This document shows positions 1 to 7,052 of a DNA stretch of 64,000 nt, piece by piece. The notes under the pieces are model-generated. The model ran no database searches. It saw only the letters and a program-made list of their open reading frames with translations, and was not told where the DNA came from. The stretch comes from RGIG426 sp045639905 (lineage in GTDB: Bacteria; Bacillota; Clostridia; Oscillospirales; Acutalibacteraceae): assembly GCA_045639905.1 (NCBI GenBank), contig JAZUDZ010000054.1, forward strand, positions 1-64,000, read 5' to 3'. Both the position numbers and the translations under genes were made by a program. Positions within the stretch are counted from its first letter, which is position 1. Each line of letters opens with the position of its first letter.

Positions 1-140
1 TAGAGGCGATGTGGACACGCCTGTAAGAATAAGGGTGGCCTGAAATCAGGTGGAAACTTAAATACCAAACTTCTTAAACGGAGCCAAATGGCTCCCAGAA
101 GCCCCCACTTCAAGTGTTAACTAAGTGGTGGGTAGTTCAC
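1..140 (+). mobile_element. Right end of an IS200/IS605-type (TnpB) element with omega-RNA-like 3' end
   Basis: The first 140 bases hold the last codons of a tnpB-like frame. They are followed by compact hairpins (stems 39-43/46-50 and 80-85/90-95) and an imperfect terminal stem (about 102-110/123-132) ending in GGTGGGTAGTTCAC. I recognise this end from many IS605-family elements of Firmicutes. In this family the 3' end of tnpB and the right end also form the omega RNA that guides TnpB, so the scaffold would end near 140 and bases from about 141 on would be its guide. The left end lies outside the window. The exact last base of the element is inferred. Confidence 0.7.
2..43 (+). CDS. TnpB-like transposon nuclease, last 13 codons only (partial)
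   Basis: Frame 2 reads RGDVDTPVRIRVA followed by TGA. An RGD-x(n) tail ending just before the terminal hairpins is common for TnpB/OrfB proteins of IS605-type elements. TnpB is an RNA-guided DNA nuclease that helps the element persist at its donor site. Only the tail is visible, so catalytic RuvC residues cannot be checked. The identification rests on the tail plus the recognisable right end that follows it. Confidence 0.5.
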   Translation, partial: RGDVDTPVRIRVA

Positions 141-270
141 CGAAAATAAGCGGAATCGTAATCCTTTCATAGTCATTTTTATAAATATCTTTTTCTACAA
201 TCTCTTGTAGGCATTCCCTTAATGTATCAAGAACAATTTTTTCAAACAAATCTTTGTCATTGTGCAACAT
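121..270 (-). pseudogene. AbiEii-type nucleotidyltransferase toxin, truncated by the IS element
   Basis: An ATG at 270 opens a 49-codon frame that overlaps the end of the antitoxin gene by 14 bases. It begins MLHNDKDLFEKIVLDT and contains EIVEKD, which matches the usual N-terminus of AbiEii/type IV toxins (a metal-dependent nucleotidyltransferase of about 250-300 residues). The match is lost near position 141, where the right end of the TnpB element starts. The last five or so codons (ending in TT before TAG) come from the IS itself. The catalytic GSxxLxD region is absent, so this copy should be inactive. Confidence 0.65.
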
Positions 271-877
271 CAAAAATCAGCTGACTTTCAATCAATGTCC
301 TAAGCGCTTTATCTGGGAAAACAGCAGAAAAACTCGCAATATCATTTCGTGTAATACCAGAATCCTTGACAAACTTTGCAACAATCAATTTCCTTTCTTC
401 ACTAAAAAAAGTAGGTGAAACGCTATTCATCAATTCAAGAAAACTCTGCACTGCCACATTTTTATCGTCAATTGTTGTGCGAGCCTTCCGGAGCAACACA
501 CGTATTTCCCCAATATGTACTTCTCTTATTTTGGACGTCTCATTATTTGTATATATCTCCACCACGTTCGGAACCTGCGTTGATAATCCAATTTGATTCA
601 AAAAGCAAGCGCCTGAATAGTACCCTTTTCTTCCGCCTTTACCTGCAATGTATTTCTTTTCAATTACTTTTTGTGGATTAAGTCGAGATGGCCCTAGCAC
701 TGTATTTTTCGGGACATAATAAATTCCTTTTTCAAACCGTATCAATTGCCGGTTTTCAACAAGTTTACCGAGTTGTTTGTTTATCCATGGCCGAGAAAAA
801 TTGCAAAATGATATTTCCTCCGAAAAAATAGGCTCATTATAGCCAAATGTATCAATCAAATAATTTAGAAACTCCAT
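257..877 (-). CDS. AbiEi-like type IV antitoxin / transcriptional regulator (DUF6088-like)
   Basis: This 206-residue protein has an N-terminal winged-helix region (about 1-60, including SRPWINKQLGKLVENRQLIRFEKGIYYVP) typical of AbiEi antitoxins. The rest is the mixed C-terminal domain of that family. AbiEi proteins repress their own promoter and counteract the AbiEii toxin without a protein-protein complex. The ATG at 877 was chosen because an AAGGTG ribosome site lies 9 bases upstream; a GTG at 889 is also in frame. The toxin gene downstream overlaps by 14 bases but is cut short by an IS, so this antitoxin is now orphaned. A promoter with a small palindrome lies upstream. Confidence 0.75.
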   Translation of the reverse strand: MEFLNYLIDTFGYNEPIFSEEISFCNFSRPWINKQLGKLVENRQLIRFEKGIYYVPKNTVLGPSRLNPQKVIEKKYIAGKGGRKGYYSGACFLNQIGLSTQVPNVVEIYTNNETSKIREVHIGEIRVLLRKARTTIDDKNVAVQSFLELMNSVSPTFFSEERKLIVAKFVKDSGITRNDIASFSAVFPDKALRTLIESQLIFDVAQ

Positions 878-904
878 TATATTTTTCACCTTCTTCGCCT
901 ATGA

Positions 905-933
905 ATTATAACATTTTTTACCTTATAGGTCAA
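905..933 (-). promoter_or_regulatory. Promoter of the AbiEi-like gene with possible operator
   Basis: On the minus strand TTGACC (933-928) and TATAAT (910-905) are separated by exactly 17 bases. An ACCT-TAT-AGGT palindrome at 920-930 overlaps the -35 box, a suitable place for autorepression by the antitoxin. The regulatory role of the palindrome is inferred. Confidence 0.7.
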
Positions 934-967
934 TAATATTATATTCTTGTTCAATTGTTCCTAAATA

Positions 968-996
968 TTGAAAAAAAGTTGTTTCTTATATATAAT
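968..996 (+). promoter_or_regulatory. Sigma-A promoter of ychF
   Basis: TTGAAA (968-973) and TATAAT (991-996) have a 17-base spacer and point toward ychF. The remaining bases of the 878-1071 gap show nothing else recognisable. Confidence 0.75.
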
Positions 997-1071
997 ATAC
1001 ATGTGTATTATGGATGTTTTTGAAGCCCAAACAGAAAGGCAAGTAAATTAATTACTTGAATGGTATTCCTT

Positions 1072-2166
1072 ATGAAACTCGGTATCGTCGGTTTGCCGAA
1101 TGTCGGTAAATCCACATTATTTAATGCCATCACAAACGCAGGTGCCCAAAGTGCCAACTATCCGTTCTGCACCATTGAACCCAACGTGGGAGTGGTTGCT
1201 GTTCCGGATGTGCGTTTGGATAAACTGAAAGAAATGTATAACCCGGTCAAAGTCACTCCGGCCGTCATTGAATTCGTTGACATCGCCGGGCTTGTCAAAG
1301 GTGCCAGCCGCGGTGAAGGTCTCGGCAATAAGTTTTTGGCAAACATCCGTGAGGTTGATGCCATCGTTCACGTGGTCCGTTGCTTTGAGAGCACGGATAT
1401 CGTTCATGTGGAAGGCAGCGTCGATCCGCTTCGCGACATCGAAACCATCAACTTGGAATTGATTCTCGCCGATATGGAAACCCTGGACAGACGTATTGAC
1501 CGCACCACCAAAGCTCTTAAAGGTGATAAATCTCTACAGGCAGAACTGGATTTCTTCAAACGTGTCAAAACCGTTCTGGAAGAGGGCAAATCCGCCCGTT
1601 CCGTTGAACGGACCGAAGAAGAAGACGAGATGCTGCAATCCGCCATGCTCCTTACCTCTAAACCGGTTATCTATGCCGCCAATGTGAGCGAGGATGCCTT
1701 TGTAAATGGCATTGACAATGAAGTGCATTATGCCAAAGTTCGCGATTTAGCCGTTTCAGAGGGGGCACAAGTCCTTCCGATTTGCGCCAATCTGGAAGAA
1801 GAAATGGCCGGACTCGAGGAAGAAGAAAAACAGTTATTTCTTGAGGAACTGGGACTTGAAAATTCCGGTCTCGACCGCCTCATCCAGGCAAGTTACACCC
1901 TGCTCGGTCTCATTTCCTATCTAACTGCCGGTCAACCGGAAGTCCGTGCCTGGACAATCACCAAAGGCACCAAAGCTCCTCAGGCTGCCGGAAAGATTCA
2001 CTCCGACTTTGAGCGCGGCTTTATCCGTGCCGAGGTCGTTGCCTATGACGATTTGATGGCTTGCGGTTCTTTAAGTGCCGCCAAAGAAAAAGGACTGGTC
2101 CGTTCCGAAGGAAAAGAATATGTCATGCAAGACGGCGATGTCGTGCTGTTCCGTTTCAATGTCTAA
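1072..2166 (+). CDS. ychF: Redox-regulated ATPase YchF (Obg-like, OLA1 family)
   Basis: This 364-residue protein belongs to the YchF subfamily of Obg GTPase-fold proteins, which bind ATP and associate with ribosomes. Visible motifs are the P-loop GLPNVGKST (residues 6-14), switch II DIAGLVKGAS, and YAANVSE where GTP-specific members have NKxD; this change explains the ATP preference. The C-terminal TGS domain ends in DGDVVLFRFNV, as usual. The start at 1072 gives MKLGIVGLPN, the standard N-terminus, rather than the in-frame ATG four codons upstream. The stop overlaps the next start by 8 bases, suggesting translational coupling. Confidence 0.96.
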   Translation: MKLGIVGLPNVGKSTLFNAITNAGAQSANYPFCTIEPNVGVVAVPDVRLDKLKEMYNPVKVTPAVIEFVDIAGLVKGASRGEGLGNKFLANIREVDAIVHVVRCFESTDIVHVEGSVDPLRDIETINLELILADMETLDRRIDRTTKALKGDKSLQAELDFFKRVKTVLEEGKSARSVERTEEEDEMLQSAMLLTSKPVIYAANVSEDAFVNGIDNEVHYAKVRDLAVSEGAQVLPICANLEEEMAGLEEEEKQLFLEELGLENSGLDRLIQASYTLLGLISYLTAGQPEVRAWTITKGTKAPQAAGKIHSDFERGFIRAEVVAYDDLMACGSLSAAKEKGLVRSEGKEYVMQDGDVVLFRFNV

Positions 2167-2602
2167 GCCGTCGGATCCGTCGCCTTTGGCGCTGTTCAAA
2201 AAAGATTTAAAAAAATGGTGGCCGGCCATTGTCATCGTCATCATTTTATGGGCTGTCTTTTCCCTGGTTTTGGGCACCTCCTGCACCCTGGTTTGGTTCA
2301 CCGGACTTCCCTGTCCGTTTTGCGGAACCACTCGTGCCATTTGGTGTGCTTTGCGCGGCCAGTTTGCCTTATCCTTCGCAATGCAGCCTTTGTGGCCATC
2401 GGTATTTGCCGTTGCCGTTCTCTTTTGTTTATCACGTTATTTTCGGCTGTTTCCCTTAAAATGGATGCTGCCGGTGTGCATACTTGTATTTACGGCTTTT
2501 GTCATTTTATACATTTATCGTATGTGCACCGCCTTCCCCGGAGAAGCGCCGATGATATACAAAACACCGAATCTACTTTACTGGATTCAAAATATTTTCT
2601 AA
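2159..2602 (+). CDS. DUF2752 membrane protein
   Basis: This 147-residue protein has about three transmembrane segments (roughly 21-41, 73-93 and 98-120). It carries the motif CPFCGTTRA around residue 51, the hallmark of DUF2752, a family of unknown function. The start ATG at 2159 lies inside the end of ychF (ATGTCTAA overlap), which fixes the start and suggests coupled translation. The paired cysteines beside the membrane could bind metal or form a disulfide, but no activity is established. Confidence 0.85.
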   Translation: MSKPSDPSPLALFKKDLKKWWPAIVIVIILWAVFSLVLGTSCTLVWFTGLPCPFCGTTRAIWCALRGQFALSFAMQPLWPSVFAVAVLFCLSRYFRLFPLKWMLPVCILVFTAFVILYIYRMCTAFPGEAPMIYKTPNLLYWIQNIF

Positions 2603-2616
2603 AAGGAGTTTTTATC

Positions 2617-3084
2617 ATGGACAACTTTGACAACAACCCCAACGTCAACCCCGAAACTCAGTCAGCAACCAACGGAGCTGCTCCGCAGACCGATGCTTTT
2701 GGTTATCCGGTCCCGGAACATCAGGCTCCTCCGACACCGACCTATACTGACTACACACAACAACAAAATTACGGATATACCAGTCCTCAGGACATTCCGT
2801 ATCAGAACGGTTATTCACCGTACTCCTCTGAACCGGATCTCGAAAAACCGTTATCCGTCGGACAGTGGGTCGGCACGTTGCTTCTTACCTGTATTCCCTG
2901 CGTCAACCTGATTATGCTCATTGTTTGGGCTTGCCAGGCTGTCGGAAATAAGAGCCGCTCCAACTGGGCAAAAGCGCAGCTTATCATAACTGCCATTGTT
3001 GTTGCCCTCTACGTTATTCTTGCTATCATCATCGCGGCAACCGGCGCCAGTTTCACACTGGCCGATCAATTCGTCGGATTCTAA
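2617..3084 (+). CDS. Small membrane protein with Pro/Gln/Tyr-rich N-terminus
   Basis: This 155-residue protein begins with about 90 disordered residues rich in Asn, Pro, Gln and Tyr. Two hydrophobic segments follow (about 92-115 and 127-150), separated by a charged turn (GNKSRSNWAK). The layout is common in Firmicutes proteins related to the DUF4870/interferon-induced-transmembrane type, whose role is unclear. A strong AAAAGGAG site precedes the ATG at 2617. It sits 14 bases after the DUF2752 gene and 14 before the YugP-like gene, so the three are probably co-transcribed from the ychF promoter. Confidence 0.75.
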   Translation: MDNFDNNPNVNPETQSATNGAAPQTDAFGYPVPEHQAPPTPTYTDYTQQQNYGYTSPQDIPYQNGYSPYSSEPDLEKPLSVGQWVGTLLLTCIPCVNLIMLIVWACQAVGNKSRSNWAKAQLIITAIVVALYVILAIIIAATGASFTLADQFVGF

Positions 3085-3098
3085 ACAGGTGAAACACT

Positions 3099-3809
3099 AT
3101 GTATTTTGGTATTGATTGGACTTATATCGTGCTGGTCCTGCCGGCAATGCTTCTGGCAATGCTGGCATCCTGGTCGGTCAATCACACGTTTGAAAAATAT
3201 TCCGAATTGTTATCCAGCCGCGGCATCACCGGTGCACAGGCTGCACGAATGGTTCTGGATGCAAACGGGCTTCAGCACATTCCGGTATGTCCTATAGCAG
3301 GAAGTCTTACCGACCATTATGACCCAACGACAAGTACGATAAACTTGTCCCAAACAGTCTATGGCAGCACGTCCTGTGCCGCCATCGGCGTTGCTTGTCA
3401 TGAATGCGGTCACGCCATTCAGCACGCCACCGACTATCTTCCCATTCGAATTCGCTCTGCCATCATTCCGATTACCAACCTTGGTTCTCGTTTGGCGGTT
3501 CCGCTGATTTTAATCGGTATTTTGCTCAGCGCCATCTCGGCAAAATTTGCTGTTATTGCCTATCTTGGCATTGCCTGCTTTGCTCTGAGTGCAGTATTTC
3601 AGCTGGTCACACTGCCAACCGAGTTTGACGCCAGCCGCAGAGCGCTGCGTACAATTGAGGAGGCAAATCTCCTAACCGACGACGAATTTTCCGGCGCAAA
3701 AAAAGTTTTAAGAGCTGCAGCCATGACCTATGTGGCCGCACTGGGCGTGTCTTTGGCACAACTTTTGCGTTTCATCATTTTAGTCGGCGGGCGATCAAAC
3801 AGAAGATAG
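3099..3809 (+). CDS. YugP-like zinc metallopeptidase (membrane)
   Basis: This 236-residue protein has an N-terminal membrane segment, an HECGH zinc motif near residues 101-105, and further hydrophobic segments around 125-170 and 205-230. This is the arrangement of the YugP/PF04298 family of membrane zinc peptidases. A downstream acidic stretch (PTEFDASRRAL) is also conserved in the family and may supply the third ligand. The physiological substrate is not known. It is the last gene of the ychF cluster and is followed directly by a terminator. Confidence 0.9.
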   Translation: MYFGIDWTYIVLVLPAMLLAMLASWSVNHTFEKYSELLSSRGITGAQAARMVLDANGLQHIPVCPIAGSLTDHYDPTTSTINLSQTVYGSTSCAAIGVACHECGHAIQHATDYLPIRIRSAIIPITNLGSRLAVPLILIGILLSAISAKFAVIAYLGIACFALSAVFQLVTLPTEFDASRRALRTIEEANLLTDDEFSGAKKVLRAAAMTYVAALGVSLAQLLRFIILVGGRSNRR

Positions 3810-3819
3810 CAGAGACATC

Positions 3820-3859
3820 AAAAAGGAGACACTTCGCAAGGAAGTTGTCTCCTTTTTTT
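3820..3859 (+). terminator. Rho-independent terminator after the YugP-like gene
   Basis: An AAAAAGGAGACA arm pairs with TTGTCTCCTTTTT across a short loop and runs into a T tract. It closes the ychF cluster and separates it from the AT-rich island that follows. Confidence 0.85.
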
Positions 3860-3987
3860 AATCTATCATATTTAATTGTTGAAACAATGACGTCCGCGTG
3901 ATATTATAAGTATGTCAAGTCCCACCAGCTTAATGCGCTATATATTGTAGTTTTTTTGTTAATTTCATATAAGTTCCACAATTGCGC

Positions 3988-4016
3988 TTGACAATATTAT
4001 AATTACTGTTTATAAT
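3988..4016 (+). promoter_or_regulatory. Promoter and possible operator of the XRE/ImmA pair
   Basis: TTGACA (3988-3993) and TATAAT (4011-4016) lie 17 bases apart. A 7-bp inverted repeat (ATTATAA 3996-4002, TTATAAT 4010-4016) covers part of the spacer and the -10 box, suitable for repression by the XRE protein encoded next. Nothing else is seen between 3860 and 4049. Confidence 0.75.
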
Positions 4017-4049
4017 CATAGTTAGCAAGTTTTGAAGGAGGTTTACTAT

Positions 4050-4394
4050 ATGTCAGTATTTAGTGAAAGACTTACCACTTTAATAAAGTCCAAGGGCTTA
4101 TCACAAAAGGATTTTTCAAAAATCGCAAATATCACAGAATCAGCAATGTCTTATTATGTAAAAGGGACAAGAACTCCAAGTGGGGAGGTTCTTGCAAGAA
4201 TCGCAAAAGCGCTTGACACGACAACTGATTATCTTTTAGGCAGTACGGATAATGTCGAAACATCTGAAACGCAAAAAGAACTTAAATATTTGCAAAGAAA
4301 TCTCGGTAAACTTGACGACGAACAATTAAAAAAAGCACAAGGAATGTTAAAATTGATGTTTAATGATATTTTTGAAGACGACAGCGAGGAGTAA
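4050..4394 (+). CDS. XRE-family transcriptional regulator
   Basis: This 114-residue protein has a lambda-repressor-type helix-turn-helix at about residues 7-60 (SQKDFSKIANITESAMSYYVKG). A short C-terminal helical tail follows. The start at 4050 is 9 bases after a strong AAGGAGG site. The gene is followed 3 bases later by an ImmA/IrrE-type peptidase. Such pairs work like the ICEBs1 ImmR/ImmA switch, in which the peptidase cleaves the repressor on a stress signal. Here it probably controls the small AT-rich island downstream. Confidence 0.88.
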   Translation: MSVFSERLTTLIKSKGLSQKDFSKIANITESAMSYYVKGTRTPSGEVLARIAKALDTTTDYLLGSTDNVETSETQKELKYLQRNLGKLDDEQLKKAQGMLKLMFNDIFEDDSEE

Positions 4395-4397
4395 GCA

Positions 4398-5066
4398 ATG
4401 TCAAACAATATAAAACCCAATTTTTCAATGGCATATTCAAAAGCTAATGAGATCTTAGTAAAATCCCATGTCATTTCCACATTTCCATTCTCCCCCATTG
4501 ACCTTGTGAAAGAGCAATCCTCCATCAAATGCCGCACCTATAAAACAGCCAAGAAATATGGAATTAATATACCTGATTTTGGTAGCAAATCAGCAACTCT
4601 TTTTGAATATGAGGACAAGCAGATTATTTTTTACAACGAAAAAAAGCCGGCAACCCACATAAAGTATTCCATCCTACACGAACTAGGGCACTTCTTAAAT
4701 AATCACAATTTCAATGTTGCCAACAAAGAAACATATGGGCAATATGAAGTAGAAACAAATTATTTTACTGCACAACTACTTATGCCAGAACAGTTACTTC
4801 GCGAGCTCGTCAACCGAAGCGTATGTATTACACCGGATTTTCTAATGCAACACTTTGATGTTTCAGAAATGGCTGCAAAAAAACGAATTGAAACGCTTGC
4901 TAAAACAATCGTCGAATGGCGCTCTCGAGAAGAAAAAGAATTTGACGATATCATTCTCTATAAGTTCGCCTCTTTTGTTGACTCTATTTGTCCACCCTTA
5001 AAAGCAGATCACTATGACTTTGAGATCGAATACGACCGTCAGCGCGAAAGAGACTCTTGGTATTAA
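4398..5066 (+). CDS. ImmA/IrrE family metallo-endopeptidase
   Basis: This 222-residue protein has the HELGH zinc motif near residues 95-99 within ILHELGHFLNNH. A downstream Glu in YEVETNYFTAQLLMP fits the third ligand of the ImmA/IrrE (DUF955) fold. The family cleaves partner XRE repressors. The gene follows its XRE partner by 3 bases and shares its promoter. It has no signal peptide, so it acts in the cytosol. The natural trigger and the genes controlled are not visible. Confidence 0.9.
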   Translation: MSNNIKPNFSMAYSKANEILVKSHVISTFPFSPIDLVKEQSSIKCRTYKTAKKYGINIPDFGSKSATLFEYEDKQIIFYNEKKPATHIKYSILHELGHFLNNHNFNVANKETYGQYEVETNYFTAQLLMPEQLLRELVNRSVCITPDFLMQHFDVSEMAAKKRIETLAKTIVEWRSREEKEFDDIILYKFASFVDSICPPLKADHYDFEIEYDRQRERDSWY

Positions 5067-5096
5067 TTAAAAAAACACATTGGGGAGGTGGTGCCT

Positions 5097-5186
5097 ATGA
5101 TTGCGATACAAAAAAGAATAAGCATTTCGTACGTTGCGGCAACAACGAGCGAAATGCCTAGTTCTACGCCGGATATGCTTAGATAA
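5097..5186 (+). CDS. Small ORF (29 codons) with a strong ribosome site, overlapped by an antisense RNA
   Basis: An ATG at 5097 preceded by GGGGAGGTGGTGCCT opens a 29-codon frame (MIAIQKRISISYVAATTSEM...), ending at TAA 5184-5186. No family is recognised and the peptide is not a typical hydrophobic type I toxin. The region is also highly structured. A minus-strand promoter and terminator define an antisense transcript across it, the usual geometry of a type I toxin-antitoxin locus. Translation is plausible because of the ribosome site, but the peptide may simply be chance within a regulatory RNA. Confidence 0.4.
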   Translation: MIAIQKRISISYVAATTSEMPSSTPDMLR

Positions 5187-5200
5187 CCGACTTGTCTGTT
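5109..5200 (-). ncRNA. Predicted antisense small RNA (about 90 nt)
   Basis: A consensus promoter on the minus strand (5234-5206) would start a transcript near 5199. It would stop at a hairpin formed by 5150-5158 and 5121-5129, with an inner stem 5143-5147/5132-5136. A run of U residues encoded at about 5115-5109 follows. The transcript covers almost the whole 29-codon ORF on the other strand. I infer a regulatory RNA, possibly a type I antitoxin; no Rfam family is recognised. Confidence 0.6.
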
Positions 5201-5205
5201 AGTTC

Positions 5206-5234
5206 ATTATAGCATATCCGAGTTCTTGCGTCAA
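5206..5234 (-). promoter_or_regulatory. Consensus promoter of the antisense RNA
   Basis: TTGACG (5234-5229) and TATAAT (5211-5206) are separated by 17 bases on the minus strand. The -10 box lies inside an inverted repeat (CGGATATGCT at about 5170-5179, AGCATATCCG at 5211-5220). On the plus strand this could form a hairpin after the small ORF. Confidence 0.75.
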
Positions 5235-5275
5235 TTTATCAAAAATAAAATTTACGTGAAACGAGGTAAATAAAA

Positions 5276-5953
5276 ATGAACAATTTATTTTATGATGGTT
5301 TCAACTCAAAGTTGATCGAAACCGCTTTTTTTGAGGGACTCCTTGAAATCCCTGTTTTGGAACCCCAAAAAGAAATTATTATACCTTCAATTGCTGTTCC
5401 TTTTTCAAAAAGAAAGGCAATTACAAATCCTTCAGAAGAAATGCTTGTTTTTTATGAACAAGATCCCGAATTTAGAAATTTTATCAGCACACCACAAAAA
5501 TACATCGACGAACTGAATGATATTCAAATCATCTCCACCCCTGATTGCTCTCTATACAGAGACATGCCACTTTGGGAACAAATCGCCAACATCGGTGTAA
5601 GCCGTTCTGTAGGACATTATTTGCAACAACAAGGGAAATATGTCATTCCTAATGTTCGGTGGGGTGACAAAAGAACATACACAAAAGGTGTTTTTGATTA
5701 CATACCCGCTTTTTCGGGCATACCAAAAAACAGCATTGTCTCAATCGGAACATACGGGTGTAGTAAAAGCAAAGAAGATAAATATTTCCTTGAAGCAGGC
5801 CTTGAAGCAATGCTGGCCAGTTTAACACCGCAAGCTGTCATTGTGTACGGCTCATACAATGCTAAAATATTTGGAAAGTACGACCATTATACCCACTTCC
5901 ACCATTTGCCCGACTGGACTTCCTTCATTCACAAAGCAAAGAAGGTGGTTTAA
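5276..5953 (+). CDS. DUF4417 domain protein
   Basis: This 225-residue protein matches the DUF4417 pattern: an LYRDMPL segment near residue 95, the strongly conserved VIPNVRWGDKRTY near 122, SIGTYGCSKSKEDKYF near 160, and VIVYGS near 190. The family is common in phages, plasmids and integrated elements of Firmicutes and has no established function. No signal peptide or membrane segment is present. The stop is 1 base from the next gene's start, so it forms a transcription unit with the EndoU-like toxin and probable immunity gene. Confidence 0.85.
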   Translation: MNNLFYDGFNSKLIETAFFEGLLEIPVLEPQKEIIIPSIAVPFSKRKAITNPSEEMLVFYEQDPEFRNFISTPQKYIDELNDIQIISTPDCSLYRDMPLWEQIANIGVSRSVGHYLQQQGKYVIPNVRWGDKRTYTKGVFDYIPAFSGIPKNSIVSIGTYGCSKSKEDKYFLEAGLEAMLASLTPQAVIVYGSYNAKIFGKYDHYTHFHHLPDWTSFIHKAKKVV

Positions 5954-5954
5954 T

Positions 5955-6446
5955 ATGGGCACAAGTAAAAGTGGTCGTTATCTGAATACGAAAGGCTCAG
6001 CGCGAAGTGTCAGTGATTTTGCACTCGTACACTCTAATGAAGGCAAATATACAAAACCCTCCCACAAAGGAGACAAATTACGACTTGTAAGCGGTGGACA
6101 CGGTCAAACAGGTATGAATCAACTTGATAAATACGGCATTGAATACAATATCGAAAAGACATATCCTAACGGTGTGCGTGTAGGTAACATTCCCAACCAT
6201 AAAAACCCAAACAAAAGAAAAAGTATGGGACATACGTGGTTTCCAAAATCATGGACCACAAAAGACATTCGTCACGCTGGGGAACATGTAGCAAGTTTAA
6301 AGGGTAATCGCCATGCACCAGATGGGAAAGCTGTTTATGGTGTTTATAAAGGCGTCCGCGTAGGCGTAATAAGAACAAATGGCAAAATTGCCACGGTTTT
6401 TCCCGATGCCGACCAAAGCGCAGTATTAAAGAAAAGGAGAAAATAA
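5955..6446 (+). CDS. EndoU-like RNase toxin (bacterial EndoU domain)
   Basis: This 163-residue protein has a basic, Gly/Ser-rich N-terminus (MGTSKSGRYLNTKGSARSVS). Its C-terminal domain resembles bacterial EndoU nucleases: GHTWFPKSWTTKDIRHAGEHV around residues 92-112, a second His near 120, then YGVYKGVRVGVIRTNGKIATVFP. In this family two His and a Lys/Thr catalyse metal-independent RNA cleavage. It has no export signal, so it may be delivered by an unseen system or act internally. The start follows the DUF4417 stop by 1 base, and a probable immunity gene follows after 1 base. Confidence 0.7.
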   Translation: MGTSKSGRYLNTKGSARSVSDFALVHSNEGKYTKPSHKGDKLRLVSGGHGQTGMNQLDKYGIEYNIEKTYPNGVRVGNIPNHKNPNKRKSMGHTWFPKSWTTKDIRHAGEHVASLKGNRHAPDGKAVYGVYKGVRVGVIRTNGKIATVFPDADQSAVLKKRRK

Positions 6447-6447
6447 C

Positions 6448-6828
6448 ATGAATATCGAACAACTTAGAAAAGTAATTGCTTGTAATATCGCTCTTGACCC
6501 CAATGACGACTTTGGAACAGAAAAATGTTGGAAAGAAATGACTGAAATTCTTTCGGAAAATATAGCTGCAACCCTTCACTATTTCGAGAACGAGTGCACA
6601 AATGAAGAATTCTTTTGGCTTGGTGCCGTATTCGAGGATGTAGCTGAAATGACACAAAGCAAAGAACTAATACAAGTGCTTCGCAACCGCCTCACAAAAG
6701 TCACACCTGAAACATACTGCCAGCAAGATCTCAAAAATGAGCATATGCGTAAATGGGTTGATTATGCTGAATATGTACGTAGCCTAAGCGCCGATATTGA
6801 TTATGCCGAAAGAAGGATCGACAACTGA
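6448..6828 (+). CDS. Probable immunity protein for the EndoU-like toxin
   Basis: This acidic, mostly helical 126-residue protein contains NEEFFWLGAVFEDVAEMTQSK near residues 51-71. The segment resembles small immunity-type proteins encoded next to nuclease toxins in Firmicutes. The gene starts 1 base after the toxin stop, with an AAGGAG site. The role is inferred mainly from position, size and charge; no named family is certain. No terminator is obvious directly after it. Confidence 0.6.
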   Translation: MNIEQLRKVIACNIALDPNDDFGTEKCWKEMTEILSENIAATLHYFENECTNEEFFWLGAVFEDVAEMTQSKELIQVLRNRLTKVTPETYCQQDLKNEHMRKWVDYAEYVRSLSADIDYAERRIDN

Positions 6829-7052
6829 GCCACCAATCGTTTAGCTTCACTTAAAACAGGTTTTTAGAACTTGATGGGTCCCTTCATTAATATTCTTCAA
6901 AATCAAATCACCATCCTTGGCGCCGTTTTGGTATATCGTTACAATTTGGTTTAGAGAGGCGCAAAAAAGTTGCAAGCTCCTTTAAGAAAAGCTTTTGGAA
7001 AGCTAATCCTTCGGATGCTTGTTTGCACGGCTTAGCGCATTATACCAAAATG
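6829..7052. other. Intergenic stretch with no supported gene
   Basis: No gene with a convincing start is seen. The minus strand has an open stretch of about 40 codons ending at 6847 (tail ...NINEGTHQVLKTCFK). It may be a decayed remnant at the edge of the AT-rich island, but it has no usable ribosome site and no recognised relative. Confidence 0.4.

Noticed and set aside
6847..6960. Minus-strand fragment of about 40 codons
   Set aside because: It has no usable start or ribosome site and no family resemblance. It is treated as intergenic or a remnant.
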